Shown here in pieces: positions 41,545-49,686 of a stretch of DNA of 64,000 nt (its first letter is position 1; the number at the start of each line of letters is the position of its first letter). Source of the stretch: Prevotella sp. (GTDB lineage Bacteria; Bacteroidota; Bacteroidia; Bacteroidales; Bacteroidaceae); the NCBI GenBank assembly GCA_017650905.1, contig JAGCDZ010000100.1, positions 124,001 through 188,000 on the forward strand. Reading direction: 5' to 3'. The notes under the pieces are model-generated. The model made no database searches and had not been told where the DNA came from. It saw only the letters and a list, made by a program, of their open reading frames with translations. Made by a program: the position numbers and the translations under genes.

Positions 41545-43509
41545 TCATAGTGCATCGATATATTCGTAGAGTTTCTTGTAGAACGGATGGCGTGTCATAG
41601 TCGAGGCATCTCCCAGGATGATAAGCTTCATCCGAGCTCGGGTGATGGCCACATTCATCCGGCGCAGGTCGCGAAGGAAGCCTATCTGCCCCTCATCGTT
41701 GGCACGGACGAGGGAGATGAGGATAATATCGCGTTCCTGGCCTTGGAAACCATCGACAGTGTTCACACTGATAAGGTGACGATAGGGCTTGAAAAACTCG
41801 CGTTTCTTGAAGAGTCGACGGAGGTATTGCACCTGAGCGCGGTAGGGGGAGATGACACCGACGTCGAGGCGCTCCTCAAGGATGCGCTCTTTGCCGATTT
41901 TGGTGAAGTATTGTTCGAGGGCGAGGAGGGTGAGCTCGGCCTCAGCCTTGTTGATGCGGCCGAAGGATTCGCCAACGAATTCTTCGCGGAAGAGGGGTTG
42001 GGCAGGTTTTTCTGGAAGTTCCGGATTTTCTGAATTTTCTGGAAAATCAAACTGGGAGGTGTCGATCCACGTCATGGGGATGTCGAGGTCGAGGATGCTG
42101 CGGAATTTCACCTCGGGGGCACTTTCTACCTGATTGCCATAGAACCAGTCGGAAGAGAAGCGCATGATTTCCTCATTCATACGATACTGCATCTTTAGGA
42201 GGGTGACGGTTTCGGGATGGTTTTCTACGATGCGCTCCATCAGCGTCTTGCCGAGGCCTGCCTTCAGGGCAGCGAAACTCTTCACGGTGGGCGGCAACTG
42301 ACAATGGTCGCCGGCGAAGACCACTCTCGATACGCGACGGATGGGAATCCAACAGGCAGCTTCAAGGGCCTGGGCTGCCTCGTCGATGAAGAGGGTGCCG
42401 AACTTCTGACCTTCGAGCAGGCGATTGGCCGATCCCACAAGGGTACTGGCGATGACACGGGCCTCACCAAAGAGTTGGGCATTGATGCGGACCTCCAGTT
42501 CGGTGGCGCGCTCTTTCAGGCGCTCTAACTTTTGATGGTATTTCTCATCGCCTCTTTTGCGGTGGGCCCGGAGATCCCGGATGGCCTTGCGGATTGACCA
42601 GAGTAGGGTGTAGTCGGGATGAGCCTCGAAACGCCGTTCGTATGTGAAGGAGAGCATCTTGTCGTTGACACGGGTGGGATTACCGATACGTAGGACATTG
42701 ATGCCACGGTCGACAAGTTTCTCGGAGATCCAGTCGACGGCCATATTACTCTGGGCGCAGACCAGCACTTGGTTCTCACGACGGAGGGTCTCGTAGATGG
42801 CCTCGACGAGGGTGGTGGTCTTGCCGGTGCCGGGAGGACCGTGAACAATGGCGACATCCTTGGCGCGTAGCACTTTGTTGACGGCATCCTCCTGTGTGCG
42901 GTTCAGGTAGGGGAAATGGAGTGGGGCGAAGGTGAAGGACTCGGCTTTCATGCCACCACTGCGCTTCTCCCCCTTTGAGGGGGAGTTAGAGGGGGTATAG
43001 AAGAGGTCGCGGAGATAACCCAGTCGGCTTTTGGCCCGGATGACACGGTCGAGGGCCTCGAACATCATCTTATAGCTGGTTTCATCGAAGAAGAGCTGGA
43101 TGCCGACATTCTCTGCACCTTGGACATCGATGAGTTGGCCGTTATCGGGGACGGCGACGACCATGCGGTTACCATCGACATAAGAGACGGTGGCTGTGAT
43201 GGGGAAGTATTTTAGTTTAGAGTTTACCGCTACACTGAAGAAACAGACGGGGCGACCGAATTCGAAGTTGTGCTCTATGTCGTCATCATCGCCCTGGCGG
43301 AAGACTTCGACGACCAATTGGTTCAGTGAGTTATAGTAGCTCTTGCCCATTTTCAGGGGATACCAGGCATCGCCGCGCTTCACCTTCCGCTGCAGGCCTA
43401 TTTCCTCGGTCTGCTTGCGGTAGGCTTCTTTCTCAGCCGCATACTCCATCTGGAGCAGCAACCGCTGTTGTTGGAGTGCCAGAATCGGCGAAACTTGCTG
43501 ATTTCCCAT
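41545..43509 (-). CDS. UPF1/IGHMBP2-like superfamily 1 helicase
   Basis: 654 residues from ATG 43509 (MGNQQVSPILALQQQRLLL), chosen because the ATG 21 bp earlier overlaps the -7 element. Helicase motifs appear in order: Walker A GPPGTGKTTT (about 222), VCAQSNMAVDWI, Walker B IDEAAQALE (about 372), motif III GDHCQLPPT, MQYRMNEEIM, then VGVISPYRAQV, VDGFQGQERDIILIS and motif VI RRMNVAITRARMKL. This is the SMUBP2/Upf1-like group of AAA_11/AAA_12 proteins, common in Bacteroidales, presumed ATP-dependent DNA or RNA unwinding enzymes. A Ser/Pro/Gly insertion near residue 180 (TPSNSPSKGEKRSGG) is encoded by a palindromic repeat. Confidence 0.9.
   Translation of the reverse strand: MGNQQVSPILALQQQRLLLQMEYAAEKEAYRKQTEEIGLQRKVKRGDAWYPLKMGKSYYNSLNQLVVEVFRQGDDDDIEHNFEFGRPVCFFSVAVNSKLKYFPITATVSYVDGNRMVVAVPDNGQLIDVQGAENVGIQLFFDETSYKMMFEALDRVIRAKSRLGYLRDLFYTPSNSPSKGEKRSGGMKAESFTFAPLHFPYLNRTQEDAVNKVLRAKDVAIVHGPPGTGKTTTLVEAIYETLRRENQVLVCAQSNMAVDWISEKLVDRGINVLRIGNPTRVNDKMLSFTYERRFEAHPDYTLLWSIRKAIRDLRAHRKRGDEKYHQKLERLKERATELEVRINAQLFGEARVIASTLVGSANRLLEGQKFGTLFIDEAAQALEAACWIPIRRVSRVVFAGDHCQLPPTVKSFAALKAGLGKTLMERIVENHPETVTLLKMQYRMNEEIMRFSSDWFYGNQVESAPEVKFRSILDLDIPMTWIDTSQFDFPENSENPELPEKPAQPLFREEFVGESFGRINKAEAELTLLALEQYFTKIGKERILEERLDVGVISPYRAQVQYLRRLFKKREFFKPYRHLISVNTVDGFQGQERDIILISLVRANDEGQIGFLRDLRRMNVAITRARMKLIILGDASTMTRHPFYKKLYEYIDAL
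42967..42985. repeat. CTCCCCC/GGGGGAG palindrome inside the helicase gene
   Basis: CTCCCCC-TTTGA-GGGGGAG, next to a further GTTAGAGGGGG. In frame it encodes part of an insertion between domains. It looks like a small dispersed palindromic element. Confidence 0.7.
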
Positions 43510-43519
43510 GAACTGGCTG

Positions 43520-43527
43520 CAAAGGTA
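43520..43527 (-). promoter_or_regulatory. -7 element TACCTTTG of the helicase gene
   Basis: On the minus strand TACCTTTG lies 11 bp before ATG 43509. No clear -33 element is seen at the usual distance. Confidence 0.6.
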
Positions 43528-43537
43528 CAAAATAGAA

Positions 43538-43630
43538 ACGAATTTCCCTAATTATATCTTAATTCTGTTCACGAATTTTTTAATTAATATAATTCGTGGT
43601 TAAAATTAAAACCAAATTAAAGGAATTCGT
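43538..43630. promoter_or_regulatory. cluster of ACGAATT boxes in divergent promoter region
   Basis: ACGAATT occurs at 43538 and 43571, and its complement AATTCGT at 43591 and 43624. The middle two form CACGAATT-N13-AATTCGTG. GGTTAAAATTAAAACC lies next to it. The cluster stands between the divergent helicase and kinase genes. Confidence 0.45.
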
Positions 43631-43693
43631 TTCTTAATTTAATTTCTGATGAAATTATTCTCATTATTCTAATTTGTTTCTAAAAGAATTTCG

Positions 43694-43701
43694 TATCTTT
43701 G
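43694..43701 (+). promoter_or_regulatory. -7 element TATCTTTG of the kinase gene
   Basis: TATCTTTG lies 8 bp before ATG 43710. A TTTG at 43673 stands 17 bp upstream of it, slightly closer than consensus. Confidence 0.65.
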
Positions 43702-43709
43702 CAGCAGAT

Positions 43710-44537
43710 ATGAAACAGATATTATTGATAAACGACGTCGTAGGCTATAGTAAGGTAGGTATGGTGGCCATGCTGCCCATCCTCTCTTATCTTGGCGTTC
43801 CCACCTATAGCCTGCCCACGGCGCTCGTTTCCAACACATTAGACTACGGGAAATTCAACATTCAGGATACCACAGAGTATATCCGTGGTACGTTGCCCGT
43901 GTGGAAAGAACTCGGCTTCTCGTTTGATGCTATCTGCACGGGTCTGATGTTCAGCGACGAGCAGGCCAAACTCGTGGCGGGCTATTGCAAGGAGCAGAGT
44001 GCCTTGGGTACCACTGTCTTTGTAGACCCCATTCTCGGTGATGGCGGTCGCCTCTACAATGGTGTCACCCAGCGACAGGTGGAGCTCATGCGTGAGATGG
44101 TCTCTGTGGCGCATCTGACGTTTCCGAACTATACCGAGGCCTGCTATCTGACGGACACGCCCATCCACATGGAGGGCATCACGTGGGAAGAGACCAAGAC
44201 ACTGCTCGACAAGTTGCGTGAGATAGGTTGTCAGTCGGTTATCATTACCAGTTGTAAGATTGACGGGCAGCATGCTGTGGCGGCCTATAATCACTTCAAC
44301 GATAGTTATTTTCATTTGGAATATCATGAGATACCGGGTCTTTTCCATGGTACGGGTGATATTTTCTCGGCTGTGCTCATCGGTCATCTGTTGAATGGCG
44401 AATCATTGAAGGTTTCCACCCGTATAGCGATGGATACTGTGTTCCGGATGATTGACCGCTATCGTGATACGAAAGACAAGAACAGGGGCATTCCCGTGGA
44501 GAAGTGCCTGGATCTTTTGATGATGGATAATGGGTAA
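43710..44537 (+). CDS. pyridoxamine/pyridoxal kinase (PdxK/PdxY-like)
   Basis: 275 residues from the ATG that follows the -7 element. The N-terminus MKQILLINDVVGYSKVGM and the block LPTALVSNTLDYGKF are typical of pyridoxal kinases in the ribokinase superfamily. VFVDPILGDGGRLYNG carries the Asp-rich region, and HGTGDIFSAVLIGHLLNG (about 213) carries the GTGD anion hole with the catalytic Asp. It should phosphorylate the 5'-hydroxyl of B6 vitamers with ATP in the cytoplasm. It lies 20 bp before the pseudouridine synthase gene. Confidence 0.88.
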   Translation: MKQILLINDVVGYSKVGMVAMLPILSYLGVPTYSLPTALVSNTLDYGKFNIQDTTEYIRGTLPVWKELGFSFDAICTGLMFSDEQAKLVAGYCKEQSALGTTVFVDPILGDGGRLYNGVTQRQVELMREMVSVAHLTFPNYTEACYLTDTPIHMEGITWEETKTLLDKLREIGCQSVIITSCKIDGQHAVAAYNHFNDSYFHLEYHEIPGLFHGTGDIFSAVLIGHLLNGESLKVSTRIAMDTVFRMIDRYRDTKDKNRGIPVEKCLDLLMMDNG

Positions 44538-44557
44538 TTGAAAATTGGTAATTTAAA

Positions 44558-45853
44558 TTGAGAATTCATCCGCTGTCTTCAGATATTCCTAAGCCGGAGC
44601 GGTTTACTTACCCCTTCTGCTATGAACCCCATCCGCTGTGCCTGTTGGCTGCGGAGGAGGTGAAGCAGGAGATTGCTCGAATAAATCCGAAAGAGGGTAA
44701 GATGTTCGGGGTGCTGGTCGTGGAGGGCGGATTCCTGGCAGCGTATTCGGGACTGCTTGAGGGAAGAAATGACTGGGCATATTTTGTGCCACCGGTGTTT
44801 GATGCCCAACAGCCTGACGGTTATTTCAAGACCAAAGAGCGCGAGATTATGCTGGCGGCGGATCATAAGCAGATGTCACAGGACCTGCAGTTGTGGCTCT
44901 TCCGTCAGTATCGGCTTCTGAACGCCCGAGGAGAGAGCAAGGACCTGGTGGAAATCTGGCAGGACTATCATGCCTCTCCTCGTATAAGGGAGAAATATCC
45001 TTTGCCCCCAGGTGGTACTGGCGACTGCTGTGCCCCGAAACTGTTGCAATATGCTTATCAGCATGGTCTGAAGCCTCTCTGTATGGCAGAGTTCTGGTGG
45101 GGTGAAAGTCCGAAAAGCCTGATCCGACATCACGGACAGTTCTATCCTGCCTGTAGTGGTAAGTGTAAGCCTGTGCTGGCCTGGATGTTGCAAGGTCTGG
45201 ATGTCGATCCCAATCCCGAAGCACAGGGACTTCAGCCTCTGGAACCTGGTATCGTTTGGGAAGACGAGGTGATGGCGGTGGTCGACAAACCGTCGGGGAT
45301 GTTGAGTATGCCAGGTAAGATTGGCGATTATTCCGTGGCCACGTGGGCTCTGGAGAGATGGCCGGAAGCGATGCTTGCTCATCGGTTGGATATGCAGACC
45401 TCGGGTATTCTGTTGGTGGCGAAGACGGAAGAGGTCTATCATCATCTGCAAAAACAGTTTGAAGAGCGGACCATTAAGAAGAAATACCTTGCTCTTGTCG
45501 AAGGTGTGCCGCAGAATGAGCATGGCGTCATCGACCTGCCGTTGAGCAGTGACCCTCTGAACCGACCGTGTCAGGTGGTTGACTTCGAGCACGGCAAGCG
45601 TGCGATCACCGAATATCGTGTAACAAAAGAACCGTCCCCCTGTTATACTTTGCTGGCGCTATGGCCGCATACCGGGAGGACGCATCAGTTAAGGGTGCAT
45701 TGTGCGCATCAGGAGGGACTTGGTTGTCCGATTGTTGGGGATGAGTTGTATGGAAGAAAGGCTGAGCGACTCTATCTACAGGCCCAGGCTATTGCCTTCG
45801 ACCATCCTATCACAGGGAAACGTATGCACTTTGAGTTGAAGGAAGGATTTTAG
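44558..45853 (+). CDS. RluA family pseudouridine synthase
   Basis: 431 residues from a TTG start; no better ATG is available and the first residues MRIHPLSSDIPKPERFTYPF look genuine. The catalytic domain is C-terminal: VVDKPSGMLSMPG, then AHRLDMQTSGILLVAKT with the catalytic Asp near residue 277, KKKYLALVEG, and the closing HTGRTHQLRVHCAH and GCPIVGDELYG. The N-terminal 220 residues are an extension absent from minimal RluA enzymes, with a CCAPKLLQYAYQHGL block and Cys residues (CCAP, CSGKC) that could bind metal or RNA. It should isomerise uridine in rRNA or tRNA; target unknown. Confidence 0.88.
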   Translation: MRIHPLSSDIPKPERFTYPFCYEPHPLCLLAAEEVKQEIARINPKEGKMFGVLVVEGGFLAAYSGLLEGRNDWAYFVPPVFDAQQPDGYFKTKEREIMLAADHKQMSQDLQLWLFRQYRLLNARGESKDLVEIWQDYHASPRIREKYPLPPGGTGDCCAPKLLQYAYQHGLKPLCMAEFWWGESPKSLIRHHGQFYPACSGKCKPVLAWMLQGLDVDPNPEAQGLQPLEPGIVWEDEVMAVVDKPSGMLSMPGKIGDYSVATWALERWPEAMLAHRLDMQTSGILLVAKTEEVYHHLQKQFEERTIKKKYLALVEGVPQNEHGVIDLPLSSDPLNRPCQVVDFEHGKRAITEYRVTKEPSPCYTLLALWPHTGRTHQLRVHCAHQEGLGCPIVGDELYGRKAERLYLQAQAIAFDHPITGKRMHFELKEGF

Positions 45854-45909
45854 GTTATAGTTTATAGTTTATAGTTTAAAGTGTATAGTTTACAGTTTAT
45901 AGTTTATAG
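45854..45909 (+). repeat. TTTATAG heptad spacer
   Basis: Eight consecutive 7-bp units (GTTATAG, TTTATAG twice, TTTAAAG, TGTATAG, TTTACAG, TTTATAG twice) fill the gap between the stop of one gene and the ATG (45913) of the next. Confidence 0.85.
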
Positions 45910-45912
45910 ATT

Positions 45913-46218
45913 ATGGTTAAGCACATTATTCTCTGGACACTGAATCCAGAACTCTCTGAAGCAGAGAAGCAAGAAGTAAAGGCTGGCATCAAGGCCGGTT
46001 TAGAAGGACTCGTGGGTAAGGTTCCCGGACTCCTCGACGTTAAGGTTCACATTGACGGTCGTCTGGCCTCGTCGAATGCCGATGTGATGCTCGACAGTAC
46101 CCTCGAAAGCGAGGAAGCCCTGAAGGGCTATGCCGTGCATCCTGAACATGTCGCCGTTGCCAACGGAAAGGTGCGCCCTTATACAGTTCAAAGAAGTTGT
46201 CTCGACTTCGAGATCTGA
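45913..46218 (+). CDS. Dabb (stress-responsive A/B barrel) family protein
   Basis: 101 residues. MVKHIILWTL at the start, a long helix, VPGLLDVKVHIDG and the closing YAVHPEHVAVANGKV match the Dabb ferredoxin-like fold, a small dimeric barrel. Members include plant stress proteins and olivetolic acid cyclase, but most bacterial ones have no assigned reaction. The ATG directly follows a run of 7-bp repeats. Confidence 0.85.
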   Translation: MVKHIILWTLNPELSEAEKQEVKAGIKAGLEGLVGKVPGLLDVKVHIDGRLASSNADVMLDSTLESEEALKGYAVHPEHVAVANGKVRPYTVQRSCLDFEI

Positions 46219-46273
46219 TAACTACCGAGAGATTTTCCTTGGAAAATGAAACAATAATAAAAAGAAATGACGT

Positions 46274-47458
46274 ATGAGAGATTTTAATTACTATGCACCG
46301 ACCGAAGTGGTGTTCGGTGATCAGTCAGAAGAGCAGGTGGCTGCTCTGGTAAAGAAGTATGGTGGAACGAAGGTGCTGGTGCATTTTGGCGGACAGAGTG
46401 CCAAGCGCTCCGGACTGCTCGACAAAATCTGCTATCTGTTGAAAAAGGATGGTGTAGACTATGTCACTCTTGGTGGAGTGGTGCCTAATCCCAGACTCTC
46501 TTTGGCACAGCAGGGTATCGAACTCTGTCGTCAGGAAGATGTGGATTTTATTCTCGCTGTGGGCGGTGGCAGTGTGATCGACTCCGCCAAATGCATTGCC
46601 TATGGTGTTTGTTATGAAGGTGATGTCTGGGACTTTTATCTTGGCAAGGCTGAGCCGAAGACGATGCTGCCTGTCGCTTCCGTCTTGACGATTCCTGCTG
46701 CTGGCAGTGAGATGAGCGAGGCGAGCGTCATCACCAACGAGGATGGTGATGTAAAACTCGGCTATAGCAATAACATGTCACGCCCTAAATTTGCCATTAT
46801 GAATCCCCGTCGTACCTATACGTTGCCCCCTTATCAGACGGCTGCCGGTGTGACTGATATGATGATGCATACGATGGAGCGCTACTTCACCAAGGACGAC
46901 GACATGGATCTGACCACCGATTTGGCTGAGGCTGTGCTTCGGCGGATGAAGACGGCTGTCTTTGAAGTGTTGAAAAATCCCAATGACTATCGTAACCGTG
47001 CCCAGATTATGTGGGGCGGCAGTGTGGCCCATTGGGGATTGACGGGTTGTGGCGTGGCTGATGATTGGGCCACCCATCAGTTAGAACACGAGTTGAGCGG
47101 TATGTTCGATGTGACGCATGGTGCCGGTCTGGCTGCCATCTGGCCGAGCTGGGCACGCTATGTGATGCATGAGAATCTGAGTCGGTTTGTACGCTTTGCC
47201 GTCAATGTGATGGATGTGCCCAACGATTTCACAGATCCTGAGGGCACGGCAGAAAGGGGTATCGAGGCCATGGAGCGTTTCTACCACGCTATTGGCATGC
47301 CCATCAACATTAAGGAACTGATAGGGAAGGATATCTCTGATGAGGAGATCAAGGAGATGACGCGGAAGTGCAGCCGCGACTATACCGCCACTTGTGGCGC
47401 CCTCAAGGTATTGAGAGCAGAGGATATGGAAGCAATCTATAAAATGGCAAGAGGATGA
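46274..47458 (+). CDS. iron-containing alcohol dehydrogenase (butanol dehydrogenase-like)
   Basis: 394 residues. The N-terminal nucleotide-binding half has ILAVGGGSVIDSAKCIAYG, and TIPAAGSEMSEASVITNE marks the group III Fe-ADH fold. The C-terminal half carries likely metal ligands: Asp in GVTDMMMHTMERYF (about 195), His in that segment, His in HQLEHELSG (about 272) and His in DVTHGAGLA (about 282). It resembles BdhA/YqhD-type NAD(P)H-dependent enzymes that reduce aldehydes to alcohols in fermentation or detoxification. Its TGA overlaps the ATG of the following epimerase gene by 4 bp (ATGA), so the two are translationally coupled. Confidence 0.9.
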   Translation: MRDFNYYAPTEVVFGDQSEEQVAALVKKYGGTKVLVHFGGQSAKRSGLLDKICYLLKKDGVDYVTLGGVVPNPRLSLAQQGIELCRQEDVDFILAVGGGSVIDSAKCIAYGVCYEGDVWDFYLGKAEPKTMLPVASVLTIPAAGSEMSEASVITNEDGDVKLGYSNNMSRPKFAIMNPRRTYTLPPYQTAAGVTDMMMHTMERYFTKDDDMDLTTDLAEAVLRRMKTAVFEVLKNPNDYRNRAQIMWGGSVAHWGLTGCGVADDWATHQLEHELSGMFDVTHGAGLAAIWPSWARYVMHENLSRFVRFAVNVMDVPNDFTDPEGTAERGIEAMERFYHAIGMPINIKELIGKDISDEEIKEMTRKCSRDYTATCGALKVLRAEDMEAIYKMARG

Positions 47459-48471
47459 AGATATTAATGATAGGTGGAACCGGCACCATCAGCAGTGCCA
47501 TCACCAGACAGTTGGCAGCAAGTGGTCACGACTTGTGGCTGCTGAATCGCGGAACCCGCAAAAGTGAGGTGCCCGCCAATGTAAAACAAGTCATTGTTGA
47601 TATTGATGATACCGACGAGGTACAGCGGTTGCTCGGCAATGCACAGTTTGATGCTGTTTGCGAGTTTATCGGTTTCCTGCCTTCGCAGGTGGAGCGTGAT
47701 ATCCGGCTGTTCAAAGGGCGGACCAAGCAGTATGTCTATATCTCATCGGCCTCGGCCTATAACAAGCCTGCAGCCAATCATGTTATTACTGAAGGCACAA
47801 CACTTGCCAATCCGTACTGGGAATATTCACGCAACAAGATTGCCTGTGAGGAACTGCTCCTGAAGACCTATCGCGAAGAGGGCTTCCCTATTACGATTAT
47901 TCGTCCCTCGCATACTTATTGCGAACGGGCCGTACCAGTAAGTGTCCATGGGTTGAAAGGTTCATGGCAGGTGCTGAAGCGCATGATGGAGGGTAAGCAG
48001 GTCTTGGTGAATGGCGATGGATCATCGTTGTGGACGTTGACATGGAATGAGGATTTCGCACACGGGTTCATCGGTCTGTTGGGGAATCCCAAGGCCATCG
48101 GTGAGGCTTTCCAGATTATGAGTGACGAGCAGCTCTCGTGGGACCAGATTTACCAGTGCGTGGCTAATGCGCTCAACGTGACGCCTCGGCTCTATCATGT
48201 CGCCTCCGATTTCCTTGCTGCCACCTCGCCTAAGGCATGGGACTTTACGGGAAATCTCTTAGGTGATAAGAGTCTCACTGTCGTCTTCGACTGTACGAAA
48301 CTGAAGCGTGCCGTTCCTGGATTCCAGGCAACCACCCGTTTCGATGAGGGTGTCCGTCGTTGTGTCGCCTATATCCTCGCCCATCCCGAACTTCAGACTG
48401 AAGACCCCGAGTTCGACGCCTGGTGCGACCGGGTTATTGCAGCGCAGGAAAGCGCCAAACAAAGTATATAA
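47455..48471 (+). CDS. SDR family NAD-dependent epimerase/dehydratase
   Basis: 338 residues. The N-terminal MKILMIGGTGTISSAI is an atypical-SDR nucleotide-binding loop, VYISSASAY and YSRNKIACEELL give the Ser and Tyr-x-x-x-Lys, and IIRPSHTYCERA follows. It most resembles extended or atypical SDR proteins acting on nucleotide sugars or related substrates; the substrate is not evident. It is coupled by ATGA overlap to the iron alcohol dehydrogenase gene, and a strong hairpin terminator follows immediately. Confidence 0.85.
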   Translation: MKILMIGGTGTISSAITRQLAASGHDLWLLNRGTRKSEVPANVKQVIVDIDDTDEVQRLLGNAQFDAVCEFIGFLPSQVERDIRLFKGRTKQYVYISSASAYNKPAANHVITEGTTLANPYWEYSRNKIACEELLLKTYREEGFPITIIRPSHTYCERAVPVSVHGLKGSWQVLKRMMEGKQVLVNGDGSSLWTLTWNEDFAHGFIGLLGNPKAIGEAFQIMSDEQLSWDQIYQCVANALNVTPRLYHVASDFLAATSPKAWDFTGNLLGDKSLTVVFDCTKLKRAVPGFQATTRFDEGVRRCVAYILAHPELQTEDPEFDAWCDRVIAAQESAKQSI

Positions 48472-48621
48472 TTAAAAGCCCCCGCCAATCGGCAGGGGCT
48501 TTTCAGTGAGAACGATGATCCACTTGATATTCTCGAACCCGGTGGTCTGATTGCGCATCGATTCGGCACATTTCTGAAACATGCCCATGTCTACATTGTG
48601 GAACGGCGTAATAACTGATAC
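48472..48621 (-). pseudogene. N-terminal remnant of a family 2 glycosyltransferase
   Basis: Read on the minus strand directly behind the UDP-glucuronate decarboxylase gene: VSVITPFHNVDMGMFQKC, then A-E-S-M-R-N-Q-T-T and FENIKWIIVLTE, ending in the terminator. This is the first beta-alpha-beta unit of a GT2 (GT-A fold) enzyme, whose usual form is V-S-V-I-I-P-x-Y-N...S-V-x-N-Q-T...I-E-I-I-x-V. No start codon fits, and the rest of the enzyme is absent. It appears to be the 5' stub of a deleted gene that once followed the decarboxylase. Confidence 0.65.
48474..48503. terminator. bidirectional intrinsic terminator
   Basis: AAAAGCCCCCGCC, loop AATC, GGCAGGGGCTTTT. It serves the epimerase gene on the plus strand and the decarboxylase/remnant on the minus strand; on the minus strand it overlaps the end of the remnant's reading frame. 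Confidence 0.85.
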
Positions 48622-48632
48622 CTTGTATATAA

Positions 48633-49568
48633 TTACAATGTTCCTTTGAAATATTCGATGGTCTTGGCTAATCCTTCATCAAGTTTGACCTTTGGTTCCC
48701 AGTCGAGTTTTTCCTTGGCTAGGGAGATATCAGGCCGACGCATCTTCGGGTCGTCTGAAGGTAGCGGATGGAATACAATTTTACTCTTCGACCCCGTCAT
48801 GGTTATTACCTTCTCGGCCAGTTCCAACATAGTGAACTCGCCGGGATTACCAATGTTCACAGGTCCCAGGAAATCGTCACCGCTGTTCATCATACGTATC
48901 ATGCCTTCTATCAGGTCGGAAACATACTGGAACGAGCGCGTCTGCTGGCCGTCGCCATAGATGGTGATGTCCTCTCCGCGGAGTGCCTGCATGATGAAGT
49001 TGGAGACGACACGCCCGTCATGCTGAGCCATGCGCGGTCCGTAGGTGTTGAAGATGCGGATGACCTTGATGCGGACACCATGCTGACGGTGGTAATCGAA
49101 AAACATTGTTTCGGCGCACCGTTTGCCTTCGTCGTAGCACGAACGTATGCCAATAGTGTTCACGTTGCCCCAATAGCTCTCCGGCTGAGGATGGACGTTA
49201 GGGTCGCCATATACCTCACTGGTGGATGTTTGCAGGATTTTACACTTGGTACGACGTGCCAGTCCCAGCATGTGATAGGCCCCGAATACCGATGTCTTGG
49301 TGGTTTGGATAGGGTCATTCTGATAATAAATCGGCGATGCCGGACAGGCGAGGTTGTAAATCTCATCGACCTCTGCCCAATATGGCTGGCACACATCGTG
49401 CCGCACAATCTCGAAATTTGGTTTGCCTAACAGATGCCAGACATTCTCTTTCGACCCGGTATAGAAGTTGTCCAGACAAATCACATCGTTGCCTTCATTT
49501 ACAAGGCGTTCACAAAGGTGGGAGCCAATAAAGCCCGCGCCGCCTGTCACTAAAATCCGTTTCATCAT
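48633..49568 (-). CDS. UDP-glucuronate decarboxylase (UDP-xylose synthase)
   Basis: 311 residues (M1 or M2). It has the Rossmann motif [10 protein letters not shown] (8-17), [18 protein letters not shown] (typical of UXS), [10 protein letters not shown], catalytic Tyr145 and Lys149 in [18 protein letters not shown] and [16 protein letters not shown]. Length and motifs match the full UXS family. It oxidises and decarboxylates UDP-glucuronate to UDP-xylose with bound NAD in the cytoplasm, feeding xylose into surface polysaccharide or glycoprotein glycans. The glycosyltransferase remnant behind it suggests a former glycan-synthesis operon. Confidence 0.92.
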   Translation of the reverse strand: MMKRILVTGGAGFIGSHLCERLVNEGNDVICLDNFYTGSKENVWHLLGKPNFEIVRHDVCQPYWAEVDEIYNLACPASPIYYQNDPIQTTKTSVFGAYHMLGLARRTKCKILQTSTSEVYGDPNVHPQPESYWGNVNTIGIRSCYDEGKRCAETMFFDYHRQHGVRIKVIRIFNTYGPRMAQHDGRVVSNFIMQALRGEDITIYGDGQQTRSFQYVSDLIEGMIRMMNSGDDFLGPVNIGNPGEFTMLELAEKVITMTGSKSKIVFHPLPSDDPKMRRPDISLAKEKLDWEPKVKLDEGLAKTIEYFKGTL

Positions 49569-49638
49569 TTTCTGTTAGAATTAAAAAAGTAATTATTTCA
49601 GTTCGGTTTTTGTTGTTATAGTCCAAGTGGTTAATGTG

Positions 49639-49666
49639 AAGAGCCCCGCCAACTAGCGGGGCTCTT
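49639..49666. terminator. intrinsic terminator of the GGGtGRT operon
   Basis: AAGAGCCCCGC, a short loop, GCGGGGCTCTT: an 11-bp perfect stem just beyond the stop of the minus-strand GGGtGRT gene. Confidence 0.75.
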
Positions 49667-49686
49667 GATTATTTACCTTGACCACT

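Noticed and set aside
43674..43709. Longer N-terminus of the pyridoxamine kinase
   Set aside because: The extra codons include the -7 promoter element, so they are upstream of the likely transcript start.
46232..46247. ATTTTCC-TT-GGAAAAT palindrome before the alcohol dehydrogenase gene
   Set aside because: Short single inverted repeat without T-run or promoter context; too little to call an operator or terminator.
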